DNA of 64,000 nt from Comamonas testosteroni TK102 (GTDB lineage: Bacteria; Pseudomonadota; Gammaproteobacteria; Burkholderiales; Burkholderiaceae_C), in the NCBI RefSeq assembly GCF_000739375.1, contig NZ_CP006704.1, positions 992,001-1,056,000 on the forward strand. The letters are read 5' to 3'. Every line of letters begins with the position of its first letter. Position 1 is the first letter of the stretch. The position numbers were made by a program, and so were the translations under genes. Below are positions 16,076 to 25,131 of this stretch, one piece after another. Below the pieces are notes generated by a model that made no database searches, was not told the DNA's origin, and saw only the letters and a list, made by a program, of their open reading frames with translations.

Positions 16076-16210
16076 TTGAGGCTCGTCAACCAAGTGTCAA
16101 CCAGCACAAAGGGTTGAGCTTCACGACTTCTGGCTAGCACCGCTTCGCCAGAAGCCCCAGGGCCGTGATGCTCGCGGCCCCCATGGCAGCCGACCCGTCA
16201 GCACCGACTG

Positions 16211-16880
16211 TGGCGACAGCTGCAGCCCCTCATCCCTGCCTTCGTGCCTTCTGCCCAAGTCGGTGCGCGCAAGCTCGCAGTCAGCGATGAAGCTGCCCTC
16301 AACGGCCTCTTGTTCCTGCTTCGAGCCGGTGCTCCATGGCAAGACTTTCCCCCAATCCCTTGGATACGCAGCGGCAGGAGCGCCGCAGATGCCTTGGAGC
16401 ATTGATACCGGCCATGCGGACCCGCTTGCCTGAACAGGAGCAGATCGATTGGAGCCCGGCCAGCATTGATGGCTCCTCGGCACCCAGCCTCCGGTAGACC
16501 AGTAGACAGCCACCACTCCAAGATGTTCGAGAAGTGCGTGGACGCGATTGCTGCGATTGCAGGCCTGCCAGGACGAGCTCGTAGAAGGCCCGCCAGGCTG
16601 CAGGTCGATTCAAGCGATGCCGAGCTCACCTGAGACCAGGGTGCATCGTCAGCCGCATCGCCAGACGGTGGTTGGAGGCGGCGAGCGGCTGGGCAAGCAC
16701 CGCTGCGTGGTGGAGTGGACGACGGCTGGATATCCACCCGGGGTTGCTGAAATGGGCGGCAGCAGATCATCTGCGCACGCTTCGTGGATCGGTGGGGTTA
16801 GCCACTCTTTGTCTATGCAGTGCCGCCCGTTTGTCGTCGACCAGTTCGTCGCACTGCGCCAGGCGGACTAGCTTTTGTGC
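16211..16880 (+). mobile_element. Remnant of an IS5-family transposase
   Basis: From 16211 one frame reads WRQLQPLIPAF then AVSDEAALNGLLFLLRAGAPWQDFP and QSLGY, the N-terminal signature of IS5-group transposases. The frame then breaks. Around 16685-16860 there are traces of the C-terminal end (RLGKHRCVVEW, then IHPGLLK in another frame), where intact proteins read LGKHRWVVERT and RADIH. The DDE catalytic core is not recoverable, and I found no terminal inverted repeats. It is an old, inactive copy at the edge of the 16-32 kb segment. Confidence 0.6.
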
Positions 16881-17058
16881 GCCAGAATGCCAAAAATTGG
16901 TGCTTGCGCGAATGCAACTGTGTCACCAACAGTGGTGAGTGGTCATCTGGAATTTCGGTAAGCGTACGTCGGGCGCTCGCACAGCGGGCGTTGAGCCAGT
17001 GCCGGCACCTGCAGCCACACAAGATGCTCAAGAAAAGGCCGCGACTGCTGCTCTATCT

Positions 17059-17775
17059 CTATCGGCTTTGATTCATCCGCTGCACGAGGGAGGTGATGTA
17101 GACCGTGAAGATTGGGAAGATCGTCATTCCACAGGTCGCCAGCAGCGCAGTGCAGACTTTGCCCAGCGTTGTCTCGGGAACGATGTTCGAGCCTACGGTG
17201 GTGACCGTCATGGAAGCCCACCACAGCGCGTCATAGTAGGTCTTTACCAAGGGGTTCACTCCGTTTTCAAAAACAAAAAAGATCAGCGTCTGGAAGTAAA
17301 CCACAGAGAAAAAACTCACCAGGTACGCGACAAAGAGCCCCGTGATCTTGTTGGCGACCACCATTTTGACGAGTACCACCAGCGCAGCTCCTCCACGCAT
17401 GATGGGCAGAAACTTCAGCACATACAGCACTTCCGCCGAGAACGACAGTGAAAACAGCTGGATCAGGCTCAGATAAGGAATCGACAGCAGCACCAGCAGA
17501 AAGTGGCGCAAGAGAAAACGCATCTTTTTGGGTGCCAACAGCATCAGCAAAAAGAAATCGATCAGAAAGTACAGACAGACCCACAGCTGGATGCGTTCAT
17601 AGACTGTGCCCTCTACAAAGACCTGAGCGGAGAACGCCTCCAGTGAAATGCTGACGATCAGCAGCAACGCTGCGCACATGCTTAGAACGCTCAACACGTG
17701 AGCAAACGTGAAACGCCAGCCGCTCTCAGGTGATACGGGGAGTACTTTCGATTCTGAAACTGAAGATGTCACCAC
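17059..17775 (-). CDS. Voltage-gated-channel-like ion channel with atypical filter
   Basis: The protein has six predicted membrane segments and a pore loop between the last two: DALWWASMTVTTVGSN, then LGKVCTALLATCGM. This is the Ion_trans_2 / Kv-like plan. Potassium channels have TVGYGD at the filter; here it is TTVGSN, so selectivity is uncertain. The fourth segment lacks the regular Arg series of a voltage sensor. There is no cytosolic RCK domain; the C-terminus ends soon after the last helix. I chose the GTG at 17773-17775, which has AAGG eight bases upstream; the frame also allows a TTG at 17802. It sits alone in gene-poor DNA between the transposase remnant and the metal operon. Confidence 0.8.
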   Translation of the reverse strand: MVTSSVSESKVLPVSPESGWRFTFAHVLSVLSMCAALLLIVSISLEAFSAQVFVEGTVYERIQLWVCLYFLIDFFLLMLLAPKKMRFLLRHFLLVLLSIPYLSLIQLFSLSFSAEVLYVLKFLPIMRGGAALVVLVKMVVANKITGLFVAYLVSFFSVVYFQTLIFFVFENGVNPLVKTYYDALWWASMTVTTVGSNIVPETTLGKVCTALLATCGMTIFPIFTVYITSLVQRMNQSR

Positions 17776-17802
17776 ATCAGACCTTGATAACGGAAAACCC
17801 AA

Positions 17803-18884
17803 ACATCGGTGCAGCCATGAACTTGGTAAATGTTACGGCTTGAAAGCTACCCGGCATCCTGGGGCCGGTATCGGGTCGTCCCGAGCTGCAGTGGTTTCGC
17901 TCAATGCCTGTTGGAGGCCTTCGGTTCTTGCAAACGACGGCACACCCAAGCCAGTTCCCACATCGTCATCATCACTCGCAGCTTCCAGTGCTCCGAGGAA
18001 CGTTTCGACTGTAGCCAAGCACGGTTTGACTTGGCAAGCCCAAGCTGGCAGTTATTTCACAGGCGACTCAAACAGGACGCTGGCTTGCAGATATGCACAC
18101 TCGGAAGGTCAGAAGGCGGATCCCCGGGAAACTCCATGGTGCAGCCCGACCGAGGCGCGCCATGATCGTCCAGAGAGAGTGTTGCGTGCGCACTGCGGAT
18201 TGCTTTTGTCTTGCCGGGCTGCGAGCTTGCGGCCAAGACTTGCTGGGCAGACCCCATGGTGCGCAGCGAGACTGACCGGGGCGCAGACTGATGCGTACCC
18301 TGCCTGCGCCAGTGCCCGATATGCCTTGTGCAACTGGATGACCCATTCCGTGACCAGTAGCTTGCTCGCACGCTCCACCTCACAAGACACCAGAGCCGCA
18401 AGCGGGCCGCGCTGGCGATGTGCACCAGTTCCTGTGCCGCATCGTGGCTTTGCGACACAGTCTGCAATCCTTGGTCGGCTGAGAACGAGTCGCCAAGTGC
18501 ATCCACAGCCTCATAGACCAGATGATTGACAGACGGGATCAGGGCTGGTGCGGGGACCTTGGTCGGTGCAGAACTACACAGGCCTTCGAAAAGATCGGAC
18601 GTACCCCAGCTACTGCCTCAAGTACAAAGTAAACGAACTCTGCGGGGATATTGATATCCATCTCGACTTCTGACCAGAACAGCACAACGAACGCAACAGC
18701 CATTCAGAACCTGAATAGTGCGGTATCGGTGGGCGCCCAGGAACATCACGGAATACACACGGCAGGAGTGTCGTGGTGAATTTGTTAGCACAGAAGCGCA
18801 CATAAAACTCAAGTTGGTGTTTTTTGTGTCGTTAACAAATGTGAAGAGACTTTTCTTCAAACGTTTCCTGAAAGTGGAGTAGCT
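17803..18884. other. Gene-poor region, probably decayed
   Basis: I find no convincing gene in these 1.08 kb. On the minus strand, two frames between 18109 and 18530 read helical protein-like stretches (ALGDSFSADQGLQTVSQ, then VTEWVIQLHKAYRALAQAG) that would join only through a frameshift, so a dead gene is possible. The last 120 bases are AT-rich and should hold the promoter of the small gene at 18885. Confidence 0.5.
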
Positions 18885-19175
18885 ATGAAAATCTGTCTAT
18901 CAGTACTTGCTGTTGCGCTTCAAATGTGTGTTCCTTCTGTGACACAAGCAGCCACTGGAACCATCAAATTGGTCGGCTCGATTGTGGTGGCCCCGCACTG
19001 TCAAGCCTCCAGCCTTGGCGCAGGGCCGTTGATCAGTTGCACCAAACCTGCAAGCAAGTCTTTGCCTGACACCCCAAACATAGTCAGGACAAGCGTGACC
19101 GAAATACGATCATTGGCGGCCGCTGAGAAAGGGACCAAGCATCAGCTTCGTCTTTTGACAGTTGAATATCTGTAG
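18885..19175 (+). CDS. Small exported protein, 96 aa
   Basis: A signal peptide (ICLSVLAVALQMCVPSVTQA, cleavage after TQA) precedes a short mature protein that begins ATGTIKLVGSIVVAPHC and has a second Cys in LISCTK. The GTI-x(n)-G-x-IV-x-P-x-C pattern resembles the first strand of chaperone-usher pilin-like domains, and the two Cys could form the usual disulphide. At about 75 mature residues it is half the size of a pilin, so it is either a reduced or truncated member or unrelated. A GGAG site precedes the ATG. No usher or chaperone gene is nearby. Confidence 0.65.
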   Translation: MKICLSVLAVALQMCVPSVTQAATGTIKLVGSIVVAPHCQASSLGAGPLISCTKPASKSLPDTPNIVRTSVTEIRSLAAAEKGTKHQLRLLTVEYL

Positions 19176-19530
19176 TCAAGCCAATTCGTTCAGACATGGA
19201 CTGCCCCTAGGCAGGTAGTCCATGAGCTGGAACCGCATCGGTTTGCAGGGGCAGTGAGAGAGGGAGCGGGCAGATTCATTGACGCTGTCAGAGGTCCCTG
19301 CCTTGCTGGCGCAGCGCTGGTGGCGTTCAGTTATTTCCACGAAATCGCTTGCTGCCTGATTTGAAAATGAGGCTCTCCCAGAGCTTGCGAACGCAGCAGA
19401 GCTTGCCTGCAGAGTTGATTTGTTCCAAAACCTGCTCGGGTTTGATGTGCCGCAGCAAGCGAGCAATTCGTTTGTCCTGCACCCAGGTGGTCGCTGAACC
19501 TGCAAACCGCCTGCGGGCACCGAAGGCGGT
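19176..19530. other. Intergenic region with a possible gene fragment
   Basis: I see no complete gene. On the minus strand around 19340-19500 there is a helical reading VQDKRIARLLRHIKPEQVLE continuing to a stop, which could be the end of a broken gene, but I cannot name it. It would lie downstream of the response regulator. Confidence 0.4.
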
Positions 19531-20172
19531 TCATGGGAGAGCCAATCTATCAACCACCCGAACCAGCTCTGCCAGGGTCCTGACCTGTAGCTTGCGCATC
19601 GCCTGGGCGCGGCGCACTTTGATGGTGATCTCGCTCACGCCCAATTCGGCAGCGACTTGCTTGTTCAGCAGCCCGGCGGTTACTCTGCGCACGACATCCT
19701 GCTCACCGGCGGTAAGACTGTCCCATTGCGCCTGCAGCGATTGCCTGCTCAGGGTTTGGGCTTGGCGGCAGCGTCCCAGCGCAATTCCCTGATGTATCGC
19801 ATCCAGCAGCTCCTGCTCACGGAATGGCTTGGTCAGAAACTCGATGGCACCGCTCTTCATGGCTTGCACGCTCATGGGGATGTCGCCATGACCGGTGACA
19901 AAGATCACCGGCAGCCCTATGCCAAGGTCTTGCATCTGTCGCTGAAATTCCAAGCCGCTTTGGCCCGGCATGCGGATGTCCAGGACCAAGCATGCGGGGC
20001 GCTCCTGAGGGATGCGGTGCCAGTGTGCGATGAACTCGGCGGTAGAGCTAAAACCCAGGACGTCCAACCCGACGGAGGCGAGCAGATCTTCAATGGCGGT
20101 GCGTACCGAGCTGTCGTCGTCCACTACATAGACCATGGCGGTGGGTTTAGGGGTAGAGGGGATGCTGCTCAT
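19531..20172 (-). CDS. FixJ/NarL-type response regulator
   Basis: The receiver domain shows the acidic pair in VYVVDDDSS, the phospho-acceptor Asp in LVLDIRMPG, Thr in FVTGHGD and Lys in LTKPF. The C-terminal domain is a LuxR-type helix-turn-helix (LTAGEQDVVRRVTAG, NKQVAAELGVSEITIK). The family binds DNA as a phosphorylated dimer. Its start overlaps the kinase stop by 4 bp (ATGA), so it is the partner of that kinase. It closes the long minus-strand gene series that starts with the EPDP leader peptide, and its targets may include that series. The overall length of 213 aa is normal. Confidence 0.92.
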   Translation of the reverse strand: MSSIPSTPKPTAMVYVVDDDSSVRTAIEDLLASVGLDVLGFSSTAEFIAHWHRIPQERPACLVLDIRMPGQSGLEFQRQMQDLGIGLPVIFVTGHGDIPMSVQAMKSGAIEFLTKPFREQELLDAIHQGIALGRCRQAQTLSRQSLQAQWDSLTAGEQDVVRRVTAGLLNKQVAAELGVSEITIKVRRAQAMRKLQVRTLAELVRVVDRLALP

Positions 20173-21242
20173 GGTCGGGAGCCCGTTGTTGCGGGCAGGC
20201 TGATATGAAACTGCGTGCCAGGCAGACCATCGTCTCGAGGTTCTGCCCAGATGCGGCCCCCATGGGCCTCGATCATATTGCGGCTGATGGTAAGCCCCAG
20301 TCCCATGCCATCTGATTTGGTGGTCCAGAAGGCATCGAATAAATGAGCCTGGACGGCGGGCGACAGACCGCTGCCACAGTCGGTGACCGTCAACTGCAGC
20401 TGTTGCTCGTCCAGGCGGCGTGCAGTGATGGTGATTTCAGCTTGCCGGTGTTCGGCCGTTATGGCCTCGATGGCGTTGAGCAGCAGATTGCCCACCACCT
20501 GCTGAATCTGTATGCGGTCGGCCCATGCCTCGGGCAGGTTGGGGGCAAATTCCCAGCGCAATCCAATGCCGCGTTTTTCCAGCACGCCCTGCGACAGCTG
20601 CGCCATTTCGCATACCGCATCTTCCAGCACAAAGCGCTGTCGCTGTGGGGCTTCGCCACCCGCCAAGCCGCGGATACGGGTGATGACATTGCTGGCGCGC
20701 TCGGCGTCGGCCTGAATTCGCAGCAGTGCTTGGTTGGCCTTCTCCAGCTGGGGAGGCTGTTGGCCCAGCCAGCGTTGGCCGGCCTGGCTGCTCGTGACAA
20801 TGGCCGCCAGCGGCTGGTTGACTTCATGCGCAATGGAGGCCGTCAGTTCCCCCAGGCTGGTGGTCCGCGCAATGTGCAGCAACCGGGTCTGGGCCGCATG
20901 GGCTGCGGCCTGGGCTGCCACCATCTTCAGTCCCAGGTAGGCGGTGATGGCAATGGCGAGAACGCTGATCCCGGAGTTGACCAGTCCCACCCGGTACATC
21001 CCCGTGGGTGTGAGAACAAAGCTGACTACGGTCAGCACAATGCACAGCACTGTCAGCACCACCACGGTACGTGGAGTGAACCAGCGCACGGCCATCAGGA
21101 TGACGGCGGTGTAGAAAACGGCTGCGGCTACCGCATATTCCGTCATGGTGTCGGCCACAAAAATGGCTGTCATGACCATTCCCAGCACCAAGGCGATCAG
21201 GCTGCGACGCAGCGACAGGGATTGGGGCAGTTGCGACATCAT
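20169..21242 (-). CDS. FixL-like membrane sensor histidine kinase
   Basis: Five to six hydrophobic segments fill the first 120 residues (LIALVLGMVMTAIFVADT, AAAVFYTAVILMAV, VVVLTVLCIVLTVVSF, ISVLAIAITAYLGL). The HisKA domain has the phospho-acceptor in SIAHEVNQPLAAI, and the ATPase domain has NLLLNAIEA (N box), DCGSGLS (G1) and GMGLGLTISR (G2). HEVNQPLA is typical of FixL/TtrS-type kinases with FixJ-type partners. There is no PAS domain; the membrane part itself may be the sensor. The reading frame extends to 21329, but the hydrophobic core starts just after ATG 21242/21239, so I chose that start. The stimulus is unknown; the neighbours suggest Mg2+ or metal stress. Confidence 0.88.
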   Translation of the reverse strand: MMSQLPQSLSLRRSLIALVLGMVMTAIFVADTMTEYAVAAAVFYTAVILMAVRWFTPRTVVVLTVLCIVLTVVSFVLTPTGMYRVGLVNSGISVLAIAITAYLGLKMVAAQAAAHAAQTRLLHIARTTSLGELTASIAHEVNQPLAAIVTSSQAGQRWLGQQPPQLEKANQALLRIQADAERASNVITRIRGLAGGEAPQRQRFVLEDAVCEMAQLSQGVLEKRGIGLRWEFAPNLPEAWADRIQIQQVVGNLLLNAIEAITAEHRQAEITITARRLDEQQLQLTVTDCGSGLSPAVQAHLFDAFWTTKSDGMGLGLTISRNMIEAHGGRIWAEPRDDGLPGTQFHISLPATTGSRP

Positions 21243-21386
21243 CAAGACAGTCAATGTGACAAGGCAAAAATGGCCGGGATACCTATATGGTAGATGAGTG
21301 GTCGGCAGCGCTTGTTTGCGCCATCGCATCGGTTAAGGGGGGAGCGTAAAAATGCAGCCAGCTCAGCCAGTGAGTAGGGCTGAAGG

Positions 21387-22115
21387 TCAATCCTCCGCCC
21401 TGGCATTCCAGAAGGCTTGCAGCACCCCATCCTCGGCTTCCAGCCGGGCCATGATCTTGTCGAGCTCGTCGCCTTCGACTGCTGTGGCATAGAGCGTGGC
21501 CTCGATTTCGGTATCGCCTTGGCCAAAGGCATGCTGCTCTATGTCTCGTACCGGGTAGCTGGCCTGGTCCAGCCACTGCAGCAATTTCTCGCGGATCTCG
21601 GGCTGCTGGGTGTGGCGGCATATCACATAGACCGCGTAGGTGGCTTCGCTCAATTCCTCCTGTATGGGTTGGCGGTTGATGCGATTGACCACGGGACGCA
21701 GCAAGGTGTTGGCTGCCAGGACGAACAACGCGGCCAAAATGGCTTCAGGCAGCAACTTGGCTCCCGCGCAGCAGCCCACGGCGGCCGAGCCCCACAGCGT
21801 GGCTGCCGTGTTCAGACCTGAGACATTGGCACCTTCTTTCATGATGGCGCCTGCGCCCAGAAAGCCAATGCCGGAGACCACATAGGCAATGACCTGCATG
21901 GGGCTGGGGGAGCCTCCATACAGGTCGTGGAAACGCACTGCCAGATCGACAAACACCGCCGCACCCACAGCCACCAGCGTGTTGGTGCGCAGACCGGCCG
22001 TGCGCTGGCGGATCTGGCGCTCAAAGCCAATCAGTGCGCCCAGGCTGAAGGCGATGACCAGGCTAGCAAGTGTGCCGAGCGTGGCGGAAATATCGAAGGC
22101 GGGCCAGTGGTTCAT
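21387..22115 (-). CDS. mgtC: MgtC/SapB family protein
   Basis: The N-terminal 140 residues form the conserved MgtC membrane domain: SLGALIGFERQIRQRTAGLRT, NTLVAVGAAVFV, VVSGIGFLGAGAIMKEG, SGLNTAATLWGSAAVGCCAG. The C-terminal 90 residues form an ACT-like soluble domain. MgtC is made under Mg2+ starvation in enterobacteria and damps ATP synthase activity. The ATG at 22115 has AGGA upstream and matches the usual start of the family; the longer frame to 22250 adds 45 unrelated residues. It lies about 200 bp downstream of mgtA on the same strand, the same association as in the Salmonella mgtCB operon. Confidence 0.92.
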   Translation of the reverse strand: MNHWPAFDISATLGTLASLVIAFSLGALIGFERQIRQRTAGLRTNTLVAVGAAVFVDLAVRFHDLYGGSPSPMQVIAYVVSGIGFLGAGAIMKEGANVSGLNTAATLWGSAAVGCCAGAKLLPEAILAALFVLAANTLLRPVVNRINRQPIQEELSEATYAVYVICRHTQQPEIREKLLQWLDQASYPVRDIEQHAFGQGDTEIEATLYATAVEGDELDKIMARLEAEDGVLQAFWNARAED

Positions 22116-22316
22116 GAAAATCCTGGAGGAGGTCGAGGCCAAGCGTGGTGCCAGTGTGTGGCAGACGATCACATCGATCACTACCCAACTATGGCACGTC
22201 AGCAGCAGAGAGTGCAGAAAGACCGTGGTGTGGCCATCGCGCTGCACCATCCATGAGTTCAGGGCCTGTGCATGCTCAGGTCCTGAGCTCTCGCCGTCAG
22301 CGCTCCGGGACCTGGC

Positions 22317-25103
22317 TTACTGCCAGCCAAATCTGTGGATGTAGTGGCGTTTGACCACGGTGGTCAGCGCAGCGTAACCCAGCAAGATGGCCACCAGAAA
22401 AGGCCAGTACAGCGGTGGCAGTGCCTCCATCTTGAAGTAGCCGGCCACAGGCCCCATGGGAATGAACACTCCGATGGCCATGATGGCGGCAGTGGTCAGC
22501 AGCAGCGGCCAGGCGGCACGGCTTTCGACAAAGGGAATGCGGGGAGTGCGGATCATGTGCACGATCAGAGTCTGGGTCAGCAAGCCGACCACGAACCACC
22601 CAGACTGGAACAGTGTTTGGTGCTCAGGCGTGTTGGCCTGGAAGATCCACCACATCGTGCCAAAACACAGAATGTCGAACAGCGAGCTCAGCGGTCCAAA
22701 GCACAGCATGAAGCGCCCTATGTCCTGAGGATTCCAGCGCAGAGGCTGGTGCACCAGCTCGGGGTCCACCTTGTCAAAAGGAATGGCGATCTGCGAGATG
22801 TCGTACAGCAGGTTTTGCAGCAAAAGCTGCAGCGGCAGCATGGGCAAGAATGGCAGGAACACCGAGGCCACCAACACCGAGAACACGTTGCCGAAATTGG
22901 AGCTGGCCGTCATGCGGATGTACTTCAGCATATTGCAGAAGGTACGGCGACCTTCGATCACACCTTGCTCCAGTACCATCAGGCTTTTTTCCAGCAGGAT
23001 GATGTCGGCAGCTTCCTTGGCGATGTCCACAGCGCTGTCCACGCTGATGCCTATGTCCGCAGCGCGCAGCGCAGGAGCATCGTTGATGCCGTCGCCCATG
23101 AAGCCCACTACCCGGCCCTGGGCGCGTAGCGCAAGGACAATGCGCTCCTTGTGCAACGGGGTGAGACGAGCGAACAGGTGATGCTTTTGGAGGGTGGCAG
23201 CTAGCGCAGAGTCGCTCATGCGCTCCAGCTGTGGCCCAGTGACGGGCTGCCCCACATGCAGACCTACCTGTTCGCAGACCCGCGCGGCGACCAGCTCGTT
23301 GTCACCGGTGAGCACCTTGACTTCGACGCCATGTTCGGCCAGGGCCTTCAAGGCTGGTGCGGTGGACTCCTTGGGGGGATCGAGAAAGGCGATATAGCCC
23401 ACCAGGGTGAGCCCGGCTTCGTCAGCCACGCCGTAGTTGCGGCTGGACAGCGGGCTGACGGGCAGATGGCGGCTGGCTACTGCCACCGCGCGCAAGCCCT
23501 GTTTGTTCAGCCCTTCGGTCACTGCGCGCACGCGCGCCAGCATGGCGCTGTCCAGCGGCACCGTGGCATCGCCGTTGCGCACCCCGGTACAAACGGCCAG
23601 CATTTCCTCTATAGCGCCTTTGCACACCAGCAGCGTACTGCTGAGGTCGTTGTCGGGATGCAGCAGCACCGACATGCGCCGGCGGTCGAAATCGAAGGGT
23701 ATTTCATCGATCTTCTGCCAGTTTTTTGCAGGTCTGGAGGCAGGGTTCTGGTCCATGTGTTCGACGACGGCGCGGTCCAGCAGGTTCTTCAGCCCGGTCT
23801 GGTGGTAGCTGTTGAGCCAGGCCAGCTGCAGCGTCTCGCGTGACTCGTTGCCGAACACGTCGGTGTGGCGTTCCAGTGCGATGCGGTCCTGCGTCAGCGT
23901 GCCCGTCTTGTCGGTACACAGAACATCCATGGCACCGAAATTCTGGATGGCATCGAGTTGCTTGACGATGACTTTTTGCCGTGACAGCACAACCGCTCCC
24001 TTGGCCAGGGTGGAGGTGACGATCATGGGCAGCATCTCCGGTGTCAGGCCCACGGCTACTGACAGTGCAAACAGAAATGCCTCCATCCAGTCGCCCTTGG
24101 TGAAGCCGTTGAGCAGCAGTACCAGCGGAGCCATGACCAGGGCAAAGCGGATCAGCAGCCAAGAGACGCTGTTGACCCCGGCCTGGAAGGCGGTGGGGGC
24201 GCGGCCGGCGGCAACGGCACGGTGGGCCACCTGTCCGAAATAGGTCTGGTTGCCGGTGGCCACTACCACGGCCGTGGCCACGCCAGAGACCACGTTGGTG
24301 CCCATGAACAGCAGATTGGATTGCTCCAGAATGCCGTTGGAGAGGTGCTTGCGACCGGTGAACTTCTCCACCGGCAGGGATTCACCCGTCATTGCCGCCT
24401 GGGCCACAAACAGGTCCTTGGCCGTCAGCACGCGGCAGTCGGCGGGCACCATGTCGCCGGCGGACAGCCAGATATGGTCGCCGGGTACCAGCTCGCGCAT
24501 GGGGACTTCGCGTCGGACAGGGCGGCAGCAGGCATTGATGGGGTCATCAGTGCTGCGCCGGAGCGCTTCGCTGCCCTGAGGTCTCAGGTCACGGCGAATC
24601 ACCGTGGCGGTGCTGCTCACCATGGCCTTGAGCTGCTCGGCGCTGCGCTGGGAGCGGCCTTCTTGCACAAAACGGATGATGGTGGACAGCAGCACCATGG
24701 CAGCAATGATGACGGTGGCCTGGATGTCTTCGGTGGCCCAGGACACGATGGCCAGCAAGGTCAGCAACACATTGAAGGGGTTGCGGTAGCACTGCCACAG
24801 GTGCTGCCACCAGGGCAGTGGTTTTTCGTGATCGACCTCGTTGGGTCCGATGCGTTGCAGGCGCTCTGCCGCTTGGCCGTCGCTGAGCCCGGCTTCGCTG
24901 GACTGCAAGCGCACCAAGGCGCCTGGAATGTCATCGCAGGCCGCACGCCACAGGGCTCGGGTCAGTTGCTCAGGCACGGGGCTCCGGGCGACGGGCTTGC
25001 CGCCAGGTCCGCGCTCGAGGCCCGGCAGCGCGCTGCGGCGGAACAGTCTCAGGTTGTGGCGCCGGCGCAGGAAATGACCGAACCAGAATGTGAAGAAATT
25101 CAA
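22317..25103 (-). CDS. mgtA: Mg2+-importing P-type ATPase (MgtA/MgtB-like)
   Basis: This is a P3B-type ATPase of about 928 residues. It shows the membrane motif VGLTPEMLPMIVTSTLAKGA, the phosphorylated Asp in DKTGTLTQD, the hinge GDGINDAPAL followed by ADIGISVDSAVDIAKEAAD, and the phosphatase loop TGES. The N-terminus is extended, basic and partly acidic. These transporters bring Mg2+ in, with the gradient, under low Mg2+. No ATG is available near the start. The TTG at 25127 is only 2 bp from a ribosome-binding site, whereas the TTG at 25103 has AAGGA eight bases upstream, so I chose the latter. It follows the RND outer-membrane gene by under 30 bp. Confidence 0.93.
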   Translation of the reverse strand: MNFFTFWFGHFLRRRHNLRLFRRSALPGLERGPGGKPVARSPVPEQLTRALWRAACDDIPGALVRLQSSEAGLSDGQAAERLQRIGPNEVDHEKPLPWWQHLWQCYRNPFNVLLTLLAIVSWATEDIQATVIIAAMVLLSTIIRFVQEGRSQRSAEQLKAMVSSTATVIRRDLRPQGSEALRRSTDDPINACCRPVRREVPMRELVPGDHIWLSAGDMVPADCRVLTAKDLFVAQAAMTGESLPVEKFTGRKHLSNGILEQSNLLFMGTNVVSGVATAVVVATGNQTYFGQVAHRAVAAGRAPTAFQAGVNSVSWLLIRFALVMAPLVLLLNGFTKGDWMEAFLFALSVAVGLTPEMLPMIVTSTLAKGAVVLSRQKVIVKQLDAIQNFGAMDVLCTDKTGTLTQDRIALERHTDVFGNESRETLQLAWLNSYHQTGLKNLLDRAVVEHMDQNPASRPAKNWQKIDEIPFDFDRRRMSVLLHPDNDLSSTLLVCKGAIEEMLAVCTGVRNGDATVPLDSAMLARVRAVTEGLNKQGLRAVAVASRHLPVSPLSSRNYGVADEAGLTLVGYIAFLDPPKESTAPALKALAEHGVEVKVLTGDNELVAARVCEQVGLHVGQPVTGPQLERMSDSALAATLQKHHLFARLTPLHKERIVLALRAQGRVVGFMGDGINDAPALRAADIGISVDSAVDIAKEAADIILLEKSLMVLEQGVIEGRRTFCNMLKYIRMTASSNFGNVFSVLVASVFLPFLPMLPLQLLLQNLLYDISQIAIPFDKVDPELVHQPLRWNPQDIGRFMLCFGPLSSLFDILCFGTMWWIFQANTPEHQTLFQSGWFVVGLLTQTLIVHMIRTPRIPFVESRAAWPLLLTTAAIMAIGVFIPMGPVAGYFKMEALPPLYWPFLVAILLGYAALTTVVKRHYIHRFGWQ

Positions 25104-25131
25104 AATTCGTTCCTTGGCTGGTTTCAATACC

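Noticed and set aside
16211..16880. A working IS element
   Set aside because: The transposase is broken in several frames, and no terminal repeats or target duplications were found.
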